From Hsuehochloa calcarea (Eukaryota; Streptophyta; Magnoliopsida; Poales; Poaceae), in contig CM070604.1 of NCBI GenBank assembly GCA_036346395.1, positions 30,469,662 through 30,533,661 of the forward strand: 64,000 nt of DNA, read 5' to 3'. The number at the start of each line of letters is the position of its first letter. Positions within the stretch are counted from its first letter, which is position 1. Shown one piece after another: positions 35,237 to 45,598 of this stretch. The notes beneath the pieces were generated by a model, which saw only the letters and a list, made by a program, of their open reading frames with translations, was not told where the DNA came from and made no database searches. Both the position numbers and the translations under genes were made by a program.

Positions 35237-36867
35237 TGAAGGACCGAAATGGCAACAGAGGGGGTGAATGGTGCTTTAAAATTAATACTCCCCTTCCATG
35301 TATTCAAAACCAGCCTACCAATATCTCTGAGGATCTAAAGAAGGTAAATGAAGCAAGATCAAATAACAAAAAACAAGTTTCAGGCTGTTCTTCAGGAAAT
35401 CGGAAGTTCCGGGCAGTAGATTGCGGAAGTTCCGCTTGCGGTAGTTCCGCAGTGTATGGAGCGGAAGTTCCGCTATGTACTCACGCACAAAATCGGAAGC
35501 TCGATTATCCCGACAAGAACGAGCTCTCGGGTTTTGCCCAAAATCCAAACTACTTAATCTTGAATGCTCTTCTCAGGTCAAGTTTTACAGGACATCATCC
35601 TAAACACCATCTTGACCTTATGGAGAAGAATCGCAATCAAAGATTCAATAATCTAACCAAAAACGGATTTCTTGAAGAAGGGGCAAGAAAGACCAAAACC
35701 AATGATAAGCGAGATTCTCGGATTCTTAGAGCATGGAACTTTGAGGAAGTGATAGCAATACCAAAACGATTCTAGATATGAAGTTTCATGCTATTTCATA
35801 AAACGAAACAAAAGATATGCCAAAACCCTAGATATTCAACATGAACAGAGAGGGAATAAAGAGAGGCATAAACATGTAATCAAAGACTCAGAGTTTCATT
35901 GATAGACATCAAACGTTTACAATTGGAAACACAGAGGAAAGATTACAAGAGATTTCAGTTCACTCTCTCAAAACCAACAAACTCTCAAAAGGCAACACAC
36001 ACCCTTTTCTAGAGCTAACCCTAATTTTCTATCAAAAAGTCTAACCCTAACTCTGTGGTTCTCCCTATTTATAGCCTTGGCTAATGGGCCTCCAACCCAT
36101 TAAGCCCGCTACACCGAACGGAACCGCCTCCACTTTTGCCGCTTGCGAAAAGACCCTTCGCCCCTTGCGCACCTTCCGAAGCCTCCGTACACCTTGTTGT
36201 GCACGACTCACAACCGCTTTAAGATTCACGCCGCCTTGACACATCCCGACCGCTCGACCTCAACGCCTCCTGCGCTAGTCCGGTCCACGTGTCTCGCCAC
36301 GACTCCATCTTGATGCCCCGCAATCAACACATAAAAACACATCACATAGCATTGCACAATAACATAGCATCAACATTTGTATAAGACTCAAACTCATACA
36401 AGATCAAAATCACAAAATTATCTTCTCTCGCACGATTCTCGACATAATCGGAAGTTCGACTTACCACAATGAAGTTCCGATTTCGAACATCCGCACTTGT
36501 CGAAATATCGGAAGTTCGCGCTCAACAACTGCGGTACTTCGATATCCTAACAACCGACTTTCCGAAATTTAATTCGATTTGATATCTCGAGAACACTCAA
36601 TGTCAGAATTATCGGACACTCCGCTACCCCTTGTGCGGAAGTTCCGATTCTCTTCAGCCGAAACCAAAACCTAGGTAAATCGGAAGTTCCTTTTTCAACA
36701 CCGGTAGTTCCGATTAATCGGAACTTCCGCTCCATACACAGCGGTAGTTCCGATTTCCTGACACTGACCGAAATGCAGTCCAAACCAAAACCTCAACTCT
36801 CAATCTAATCAACACACTTGTCAAATACTCATCACTCAGAGTGGAGGACCTCTCACATGGTCTCTCA
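35237..36867 (-). repeat. Right (5') LTR of element D
   Basis: The LTR is 1,631 bp, collinear with 25807-27448, with TATTTATA at 36066-36073. Differences from the left copy are mostly one- or two-base losses and scrambles in GC-rich words. Examples are TTCTGACC against CTCGACC, and GTCTGATT against GCTCGATT. Confidence 0.92.
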
Positions 36868-37360
36868 GAAATAGGTCTCTAATATCATTAGGGAGGTGTG
36901 CTCGAAATTTGGTCAAGTTTCATTGGTTGAATCAAAAGTTGGATCAAATTTCGTTTTGGATTTGGGTGGAGTTTTTCAGTACTGGACTCTACCGGTCCGA
37001 CCGGTCTTGTAACGGCGGTCCGACCGCCCGTATATTCGGATCATTGCTGCAAGATTCGAACCAGCTGCCCACCGGTCCGACCGCTAGTTAGTTGCCGGCC
37101 GGATCATTGGTTGAACGTCGGTCCGACCGCCGTGGTAGCCGGTCGACCGCCGTGCCTGAATCAACCCTTTGAGTTTAAGTCTCCACATTTGTGTCGTGTG
37201 GTTGTCGGGGGTTATCGAATTCAGCACAAGGTTTCCGCTGTGTGCTTACTGATCTTCTTAGCTTTCATAGCTAAAGGAGTAAAGTTCGTGTTGGATTTGT
37301 TTTATGCGAGAAAGTTTTGAAAGCGCCTACTCACCCCCTCGATCGCCTTCCGGTCCTACA
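36868..37360 (+). repeat. Left LTR of element C, second part
   Basis: It resumes with the duplicated GAAAT and AGGTCTCTAATATC and ends GGTCCTACA at 37360, matching 42902-43400. It includes a second palindrome cluster (about 37005-37155) with forms such as ACCGGTCCGACCGGT and GGCGGTCCGACCGCC. Without D the LTR is about 1.89 kb. Confidence 0.92.
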
Positions 37361-37413
37361 AGTGGTATCGAGCGGTTAGCTCTTTTCTATAGATCTTAGC
37401 GGTCTTTGGAGCC

Positions 37414-38535
37414 ATGGCGATGAGCGATATTCAATCGAGCCACATGTTTTTGATGGAGTTGATTTTGCTTATTGGAAGGCCGAATGGAGGCCTACATCGA
37501 GGCTCAAGGGCACGCGATTTGGCTTAAGGTGAAGAACCCTTACGTCGTGCGGTAGATGACAATTTGATCACTCGGATGTGGAGAACAACAAAGAGGCTCG
37601 AATTTCTTGATTCAAGGCCTTAGTCGATCGGAGTTTGAGCGTGTTGCTCACTTGTCGTCTGCTCATGAGATCTGGCGGACTCTTTGTGATTATCACGAGG
37701 GGTCCATGCGATCAAGGAAGTGAGACGTAACCGACTTAAGAAAGCATACTCCAAAATCGAGCAAAGACACGGTGAATCTTTAGATGAGCTGTGGGGGAGA
37801 TTTTCTAAAATTCTTCATGATCTCCGCGCTGTTGATCTTGTTTTTTCTGAGTCTGAAAATGCACACCAGCTTTTGGGTGCTTTGGATGTGAAGATCTGGG
37901 GGATGAAGATCACTGCCATAAATGACAACACTGTCATGAGTGAGCTTACCATGGATAAGCTTTACTCGAGGTTGAAGACGCATGAGATTGATTTTATCTC
38001 ACGCCTCTTCGACGATTCGATGGCTTTAGTGGTCGATCAATCTAAGGGTAGATATGCTGATTCTTTTAATGTTAGCTCATCTGGATTTTCTTTGTCTGCT
38101 TTGCATTCTTTGAGCGATGAGCAACTCGAGAGACTACCTGAAGATGATTTAGCCCTCCTATCCACAAGATTCACGAGAGCCTACAACAATGTGAGGAGTA
38201 GGAGGAGAGGAGGACCTATCACATGCTTTGAATGTGGTGAGCCGAACCACATTCGCTCTAGATGCCCCAAGCTGAAGGGCAAGGAGGAGAAGGAGTCACA
38301 AAGGCATCCTCAAGCGAGGGATGCTAAGTCCAAGAAGACAAACTATCGCAAGTTTGTCAGCCGAGTCCTTGAAGCTCTAGAGGATGTGAGCATGGAAGAT
38401 GTGGACTCGGAGTCAGAGGACGACAAGAGTGACTCCCGTGGCAAGAAGAAGGCACGTGATTTCACTGGCATGTGCTTCATTGCTAAGAATGTACCACGAC
38501 GGCGACTTCTCCAACAAATGAGGATCCTTTCATGA
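37414..38535 (+). pseudogene. Gag N-terminal part of element C (capsid and first zinc knuckle)
   Basis: It starts near ATG 37414. The first 100 codons are disturbed by small base losses when compared with the clean copy at 43457-43650. The main frame (37720-38535, 271 codons) has a copia capsid (SLDELWGRFSKILHDLRAVD ... LLGALDVKIWGM), a spacer, and a CCHC knuckle CFECGEPNHIRSRCP followed by a basic stretch. Product role: particle formation and RNA packaging. Confidence 0.85.
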
Positions 38536-40092
38536 TCCCGATGAGGTATGCCCTTCACTTCGACATGAAAAGGGCTTTAGTGCTTGCTGAACAAAAATTG
38601 CATAAGCAAGCTAAAGTGATCAAGAAACAGGATACTATGATTGATAATTTGAACCTAGAAGTGGTTAGGCTCAAATCCATTAGTCCTGATGATTTCTGTG
38701 ATTCATGCTCTAGCTTGCTTAATGAATTGTCAAGCTTGAATAATGCTCATTCCTCTGTTGAAAAACAATTGGAAAATGCTCTTTCTGAACTAGAATCTCT
38801 CAAGTCTAGTTCTGTTTGCATGGATGCCATTCCGCTTGCTGTGACTGCTTTAGATGCTATTCCAGTAACTTGCTCAAACTGTGCTTTGCTAGAATTGAAA
38901 CTGGATAGCTCTTTAAAAGAATTGCAAAAATTTGATGCTAGTCACACTTGTTCTCATTGTAAGAATAATCGAATTAAAATGCAAGAGATGACTGAAATGG
39001 TTGCTTATTCTAGAATTGCCTCTTGTGAAAATTGCCCTAAGCTTACAATTGAGATTGAAGCTTTAAACAAGACTCTTGAAGAGAAAGCCAAAATTGAAAG
39101 ATCTTTGTCTCTTACTGCTTCCAAGAAAGTTATTGATTCTTTCTCTTGTATGTTGCATGCTGAAATTGAAAATGCTATTGGTAAGATACAAGAGGCTTTT
39201 AGAGTCAAATTTAAGGAGCAGTTGAATAGGATTGGAGAGTCCTATTGTGTGTCTTGTGAAGCTCTTAAAGTGGAAGTGGATCTTCTTAAGATCAAACATG
39301 TTGAGGCAATCGATTCTAAAAGGTGCTCCAATTGTGGAGTTTTGGCAAAAGAGAACGATTACCTCAAAATGACTCTTGAGAAGTTTTCTAGTGGGAAAAA
39401 GAAGCTCAACTTGATTCTAGATCAATCCAAGGTGAGTGTGAAAAACAGTGGCCTAGGCTTTAAGTCCCTAGAGCTTTCCAAGAATATCACACCAAAGATT
39501 GCTAGAATTGTGAAAAGTGGTTTGGTTGAGCAAGAACCTTCTTTGACTTCAAAGGTTGTTCCTAAAGCTGTAGGTTCTGCTCAATCTCTTTCTAGCAAAA
39601 AAGGTGCTTCTGTCTCACCAGTACGGACCCCTCAAAAGGTCAAGTACCATTGCACCTTCTGCAAGAAAGAGGGCCACACTGTTGAGTTTTGCTTCCGGAG
39701 AGCAAAGATTGAGAGGAAAGAGAGGATGAGCGCTTTGAGATCCATTAGAGGAGTCTCTTCTTCAGTAGTCTCAGAGCCGGCGACCTATTCAATGTACCAC
39801 ATATAGGCCTAGGTTTGTACAGAACTTTGTTGACTCTTCTGGTGGGTCCAGGCAGCAGTGTGGTTTAGGATATCGTGAGGATAGACCACGGGTAGCACCT
39901 AGACAGGGGGAGTATCGGTCTTTTGGTAGATCGTTTTGGAGAGGTCCAGGTGGTGCTCATGGGCATTCTTATGATTTTGTGCCTAATCATTTTTCTGCTG
40001 CTTCTTTTGCTATTCCCAGGCCTCATCCATCTCAGTACTGGACTCCTAGAACTTTTATCTCAAATCCCAGTACTGAGGCTTGGATGTTTTGA
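38532..40092 (+). pseudogene. Gag C-terminal part of element C: CxxC/coiled-coil array, second zinc knuckle, truncated end
   Basis: The 424-codon frame 38532-39806 is mostly coiled coil, with CxxC motifs CDSC, CSNC, CSHC, CENC, CVSC and CSNC, each followed by leucine heptads. Next come KKKLNLILDQSKVSVKNSG and a CCHC knuckle CTFCKKEGHTVEFC. A TAG at 39804-39806 interrupts. Downstream the old frame can be followed to TEAWMF and TGA (40090-40092), exactly where pol is missing. An overlap with the previous frame at 38532 suggests a frameshift or sequence error in what was one long gag. Confidence 0.82.
40085..40090 (+). other. Pol-deletion junction in element C
   Basis: TGTTTT is the point where gag (…GAGGCTTGGA) passes straight into the sequence that in E follows the RNase H stop (…GAGGGAATTTGC). 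E carries the same hexamer at both places: 57163-57168 in gag and 53964-53969 at the pol end, complement strand. Confidence 0.8.
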
Positions 40093-41502
40093 GGGAATTT
40101 GCTCTTTTTGTTTTCATTGTAACATAATGCATTTTTATTTCAAATGTCTTGCATTGCATAATAAAAATTGTGGAGCTTTGAGTATTATCCTTGTATGGCT
40201 TGATTTCATACTCTATACCTTGTCATATCAAGTGATAGTCTGCTGGACTTCTTTTATGGCTCTTCGTGTTTTGGCTTAGCTTTTCCCTTGCTAGCTTTAT
40301 ATCTGTGAGCAAATTGAATCGAATCATGTCTTGTTGGATCTTGTGACTAGTTTTGCTCTAGTGATCCTTTTATGATTCTTGCCATGTCAAATAGGTTGAA
40401 TTGAGTCTTGAACTTATTTTGAGATGAAAAATGAGCTTTTTATCTTCTTAAGTCAAGCAAATAAAGAAAAAGAGATTTTCTGTGCGAAAAAACTGATCTC
40501 ACCAATCCTTTCTCATGAGACGGCTTGCCATTGCACTAGGCATGAACTCAGGGGGAGTTTTGGATGACCTAGACCACTCTTTTAAGCTTATCGCTTGAGA
40601 TGGTCGCGGCAAGGCTTGAGATCTAGCACAGTAAAAAAAAAGGAAGAGAAAGAAAAAGGAAAAATTGCCCAAAAAGGGCTAAGTGCTTGAGCTTTGCTTC
40701 AAAAGAATTCTCTTAATGCTCAAAATGCCTCAATTCTTGTTTTGAGTCTCTTTATACTTATAGACATGGCTTGACTCATTATTGGTTGCTTTTAGTGAAA
40801 CTATGATATTGAGCAACCTTTCATGGTTTTAATTCTTTTAATCTCAGATCACTGCTATTTTGGTCTTAGCTTTGCAGTACATGTTTTGCCATGATTGAAT
40901 ATAGCTTCTACTCTTTATATGGCTTGGTATATGTCTTGTACTGTCTACATAGATAATGGTCATGGCTCTTTTTACTAAATTTCAAATAAAGTCATTTCTC
41001 CATGCTCGTTTTTCTCTCATGCATCTTGATGAATTCATTGTCAAAGGGGGAGAAGGATTGAAGAAAATGTTGTTTTGGAGCTTTTGGTTCACATAAGGTT
41101 TCATACATAAAAGAACACACACACACACACACACACAAAAATTTGTGAACCTTTTGAAAATTTGTGATCATAGTGAGTTGAGTCTCTGGGTTTTATTGCC
41201 TTTTTCTGATTTGAATTGCAATTCAAGAAGACTCACAATGATCAAAGGTCAAATAGAACTTATTGTCGTTCACATGGACCTTAGTGAGATTTTTGGCCAT
41301 CTTCTGGATTTTGAATCCTTTTGTGCTTTCAATGCCTTATCTCACTTGCCTATACTTTTGTGAAGCCAGCTTGGTCGGTTCCTAGGCTTTTTGTTGCTTA
41401 TGGACCAAGTTGTGCCTTTATGCGAAAACGGTGATTTTTACTTTTCAATTTGAAAAACCACATTTTCTTGGAAATTACCAATGTGTTCATCAAGGGGGAG
41501 AT
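40093..41502 (+). other. Non-coding 3' tail of element C
   Basis: No gene is seen. It is collinear with E's tail (52671-53961). Conserved boxes are CATTGCACTAGGCATGAACT followed by CAGGGGGAG (about 40529-40556) and GTCAAAGGGGGAGAA (41040-41054). The true PPT is at 41492-41502. An (AC)n microsatellite lies at 41114-41139. Confidence 0.75.
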
Positions 41503-43400
41503 TGTGGATATCGTGAGGATATGTGCACGATCTCAGGATGATGAGTCAATTGGCAATGGCTTTGTTGGTTTGCAAAATCTCGCGTTTTCGGGGTTTGCTT
41601 CTTCTTTGTCGGACAACGGTGATCGACCCGGTGGTGTGGGCGGTCGACCGCCGTGGGTGGCCGGACCGGCAATGGTGGCCGGTCGGACCGGCCTGACCTA
41701 ACATTGGATTTTGGAGCTAATCCAAAAATAGGTTGTGTAGGCAGGTGAGGGGAGTCTCCTGGATGTGGTCCCATCATTTTTGGAGCTCCCAGTCAAAAGT
41801 TCTATTGAGTTGAAAATTCCAGAAGGTTTCGAATTTTCAAGCTAGATTTTTGGCTAAGTCTTTTTGACCGGTCCGACCGCCGTTGTGGGAGCGGTCCGAC
41901 CGGCCTGATATCGGTCGGACCGGCCTTGTGGGGCGGTCAGACCGGCAATGGCTTGGAGGTTTGCCAAGTTCGCATTGATGCATCTTGATTGTGTTTAATG
42001 TTTAGTTATCAATGCTTTATTGTTGCATATTGCATTGCGGAACTAACGTGGGTCAAGTTGTGAAGAACTTGTTCCCGGAAACGGTTTGTTTGTCTATTGC
42101 TGTGCAGGTGGCTTGCAGGTCAACGACGTCAACGGTGAGTGGATCGGGACTACGCTTGGAGAGCCGAGGTCCAGAACGATCAGGGATACCGAGTGAGGTC
42201 GTGTGACTCAAGCATGGTGCAGGATGGGCAAGATGGACCGAACGGGTGGTTCGGTACAGCTGGTTGGATCAGGCGGTGCGGATATCGGTGCGAGTCTCTG
42301 GGAGGTTCCGATGGGATTCGGACAAGAGAGGCTTGGCGTCGATGAGAACCGCTGATCAACCTACACGTGGTGAAGCAGGCGATTGCTTCAACAGATTAGT
42401 GTGTGGGTCCCATGTGTGAGTGGGTCCCAAATGTGTAACCCTAGTCCTCTCTAGTATAAATAGAAAAGGGGGAGATGGAAAACCCTTGAGGCATTCATTT
42501 GGTTTCTCCCCTTGCTTTTCTAGGGTTAGGGTTTGGAGAGAAAGAGAGGGAGAGATTGTATGCTCCTTGGGTGAGCTCTTGTCCTCCTAGTTGGAGTGGC
42601 TTTGTAAGTATCTTGTGAGATCAATCAATCTTGTGATGCTTGCTTGTGAGATCATTTGTCTCCCCTTTTGTGTTCTTCTCTCATTTGAATGAATTTGGTG
42701 CTTCCTTGATTCAAGGGTTTATGCTTGGTCTCTTGACCCATTTTGTCTTGCTTTGATGTGTGGGAATACTCATAGAATCATCTAGACCATCAACCCCCAC
42801 GAGCAAGTCTTGAATCAAAGTTTTTCATATTTCTAGGGTTTGTGCACTTCTTGGTTAAATCCTTGAGAGATCGATTCTGCGAAGTGGATCCGAAGGATCG
42901 TCGCTAGAAATAGGTCTCTAATATCATTAGGGAGGTGTGCTCGAAATTTGGTCAAGTTTCATTGGTTGAATCAAAAGTTGGATCAAATTTCGTTTTGGAT
43001 TTGGGTGGAGTTTTTCAGTACTGGACTCTACCGGTCCGACCGGTCTTGTAACGGCGGTCCGACCGCCCGTATATTCAGACCACTGTTCTGCCGGGTCGAA
43101 CCGCTGTCCACCGGTCCGACCGCCAGTTAGTTGCCGGTCGATCATTGGTTGAACGTCGGTCCGATCGCCTGTGGTAGCCGGGTCGACCGCCGTGCCTGAT
43201 CAACCCTTTGAGTTTAAGTCTCCACATTTGTGTCGTGTGGTTGTCGGGGTTATCGAATTCAAGACAAGGTTTCATTGTGTGCTTATCGATCTTCTTAGCT
43301 TTCATAGCTAAAGGAGTAAAGTTCGTGTTGGATTTGTTTTAGGCGAGAAAGTTTTGAAAGCGCCTACTCACCCCCCCTCAGTCGCCTTTCCGGTCCTACA
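41503..43400 (+). repeat. Right LTR of element C
   Basis: The LTR is 1,898 bp, TGTGGATATCG...GGTCCTACA, uninterrupted. TATAAAT is at 42455-42461, the telobox plus GA block at 42521-42557, and palindrome clusters at 41625-41700, 41860-41950 and 43025-43195. Long stretches are identical to the left LTR; most differences sit in the GC-rich palindromes. Confidence 0.93.
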
Positions 43401-43402
43401 AG

Positions 43403-43650
43403 TGGTATCAGAGCCGGTTAGCTCTTTTCTATAGATCTTAGCCGGTCTTTGGAGCCATGGCGACTGAGCGATATTCAATCAGGCCACATGTTTTTGATGG
43501 AGTTGATTTTGCTTATTGGAAGGCCCGAATGGAGGCCTACATCGAGGCTCAAGGGCACGCGATTTGGCTTAAGGTGAAGAACCCTTACGTCGTGCCAGCC
43601 GATGACAATTTGATCACTCCAGATGTGGAGAACAACAGCAGGGCTCGGAA
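43403..43650 (+). pseudogene. Second PBS and gag start of element C, cut off by element B
   Basis: TGGTATCAGAGCC lies directly after the right LTR, and ATG 43457 opens a clean capsid N-terminus (MATERYSIRPHVFDGVDFAY ... NNSRARNF). After about 65 codons the sequence becomes B's RT region read on the other strand. The piece shows that a further C internal region once followed the right LTR. Confidence 0.88.
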
Positions 43651-44650
43651 TTTCCTCGAAGACATGAGGAGGGCATATAGAAGTTTTTGGACCTGAGGGT
43701 AACGCTCCTTAGGCCCGTGTAAAACTTCGCTAACGTAGTAAACCGGTCGTTGTATCGCCACACGCTCTACGACTAGTATCGCGCTTGTTTGCTGTGGCGT
43801 GGCAGCTAGGTAAATTAAGAGCGTCTCTTCTGGCTTTGGAGAAACCGAGCAGAGCACTCGAAGATACCTCTTGACATCCTCAAAGGCAGCGTTTGCCTCG
43901 TTCGACCACTCAAAACCTTCATGTCTCCTGAGAAGTTTAAAGAAAGGTAGTCCTTTTTCTCCTAGTCGTGCGATGAAACGACTTAAAGCCGCCATGCACC
44001 CAGTGAGTTTCTGGACTTCCTTTTTTGTGTTTGGAGGACGCATCTGGAGGATGGCCTTTATTTTTTCAGGATTTGCTTCGATTCCTCGTTCAGATACTAG
44101 GAATCCAAGCAATTTTCCTGAAGAAATTCCAAACACACACTTCTCTGGATTGAGTTTTAAGCGGTGCTTTCTGAGGTTGTCGAATGTTTCTTGTAGGTCA
44201 GTGATATGATTAAGTCTCTTAATGCTTTTACGACTAGATCATCAACATAGGCTTCCAAATTCGGCCTAATTGAGATGAAAAATCGATTGCATTAGGCGTT
44301 GAAAAGAAGCACCGCATTCTTTAGACCAAATGGCATTTTGACATAGCAAAAGGTACCAAATGGAGTAATGAATGCGGTCTTTTCTTCATCGCTTAAACAC
44401 ATATTGATCCGTGATATCCGAATATGCATCTAAAAACTTAATATCTCACAACTGCGCAGAGAATCAACCAAATGATCGACACGAGGTAAAGGGAAATCAT
44501 CTTTTGGACAAGCTTTATTAAGATCAAGAAAGTCCACGCACATCGCCATTTGCCGCTTGACTTTTTGACCATTACAGGTTAGCCAACCACTCGGGTGGTT
44601 GACTTCTCTTATAAAGCCCGCTTTAAGTAGCTTATCCAACTCGATTTAAT
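43651..44650 (-). pseudogene. RT and first RNase H of element B
   Basis: RT is represented by DKLLKAGFIREVNHPSGWL and MCVDFLDLNKACPKDDFPLP (44430-44639). The middle part near the YxDD box (44140-44430) is too damaged to read. The RT thumb and RNase H connection (GIEANPEKIKAILQM ... LTGCMAALSRFI) and RNase H (RPVYYVSEVLHGPKERYPQV) then follow. It ends abruptly after ALLMSSRK at the C junction, so about 100 residues up to the second RNase H are deleted. Confidence 0.85.
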
Positions 44651-45027
44651 AGCATCTCGCCGATCGGGGCAAATCTCCGTAATTTTTGTTTTACAGTAGT
44701 TTATCGGCCGTAAAGCTAGCCTCGTGCTCGATCACCTCCACGGGACTCGGGCATGTCGGATGTTTGCCACGCAAAGACATCTGCGTTAGCTCGGAGGAAG
44801 GTAATGAGGGCGTCTTCCTATTTGGGGTCGGAAGTTTCCCGATGCGATCTTGAGGGCTCTTCTCAAGTCCCGAGGAATCTCTTTGACTTGGTCGTTCGGC
44901 TTTGGTGCGACTTTGAGGCTTCGACTTGCTAGTCGGGTCGACTTTCATCTCGAGTTGGTATTTGACCAACCATCTCGAGGATCGACGATCATGCACTATA
45001 CGCCATCTTTTGTCACATCAATGGTGA

Positions 45028-45300
45028 TCACTCCTTTGGGACTGGCATCTTAAGACATTGATACCCGTAATGAGTAGCCATTAAGAATTTTGCCAAAGTT
45101 GGTCGTCCGAGTATGGCGTTATATGCCGACGAAATCGACCACATCAAAGGAGACTTTCTCGTCACGAAATTACTTGGTGAGCCAAATGTTAAAGGAAGAG
45201 AAACTTGGCCAATAGGTTTGGTGAAGACCCTGTGACGATTCCATGAAAGGAGTATCGTCGCCTTACCTTTGTCCCGGTACTTGCATCTCGTCCGGGGCAT
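45028..45300 (-). pseudogene. Aspartic protease region of element B
   Basis: The minus frame contains SAYNAILGRPTLAKF followed by a hydrophobic stretch, the typical end of the retropepsin domain in plant Ty3/gypsy elements. The active-site Asp motif was not identified with confidence, because the frame is shifted upstream. Confidence 0.7.
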
Positions 45301-45598
45301 TAGTAAATAATATGTTCAAAGAATCGCCACCATCAACCAACACTCGATTGACCCGACAGCTTGTTGATGGTGGGTTCACCACAATCGGATATCGACTGAT
45401 CGACTCGTAGTGATTGGGCGGTCATCCTTCTCAAAAGAGATGGTAACTTCCGACCACTTGGTAATTTATTGACGAGAGGAGTATGTATGAAATTTACCTC
45501 TCGTCCGTGACTTTAAGTTGTCGCTTGGAGTCGTATGCCAATGATCCTCCGTAGATGTGCTCAACGGTATGTTGCGGATCTTGAACGGCATCTCCTCA

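Larger units (their letters stand above)
25807..36867 (-). mobile_element. Element D: Sirevirus-like Ty1/copia retrotransposon inserted in C's left LTR
   Basis: LTRs are at 25807-27448 and 35237-36867, both TGAAGGACC...GTCTCTCA on the + strand. The target duplication GAAAT is exact at 25802-25806 and 36868-36872. PBS 35222-35234 beside the right LTR and a PPT beside the left LTR give the minus orientation. Order from the right: gag with zinc knuckle, CxxC/coiled-coil region, second zinc knuckle, protease, integrase, RT, RNase H (copia order), then a 1.8-kb non-coding tail. Pol is badly frameshifted. Confidence 0.93.
24403..43650 (+). mobile_element. Element C: Sirevirus-like gag-only retrotransposon with an extra gag fragment, interrupted by D
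   Basis: The left LTR is 24403-25806 continued at 36873-37360 after removal of D. The internal region is 37361-41502 and the right LTR is 41503-43400. The PPT (AAGGGGGAGAT) at 41492-41502 fixes the + orientation. The interior carries a complete-length gag region but no protease, integrase, RT or RNase H. After the right LTR the sequence continues with a second PBS and about 195 bp of gag start (to about 43650), then falls into B. No target duplication is present, and the right side is a rearranged end. Confidence 0.85.

Noticed and set aside
37414..37720. Programmed frameshift in C gag
   Set aside because: The shifts coincide with lost or scrambled bases at CAG/CC words relative to the clean copy at 43457-43650. 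Sequence error or decay is a simpler explanation.
40093..41502. Envelope-like gene between gag and the 3' LTR of C (some Sireviruses have one)
   Set aside because: No open frame above 118 codons, no signal peptide or transmembrane pattern, and the sequence matches the non-coding tail of E.
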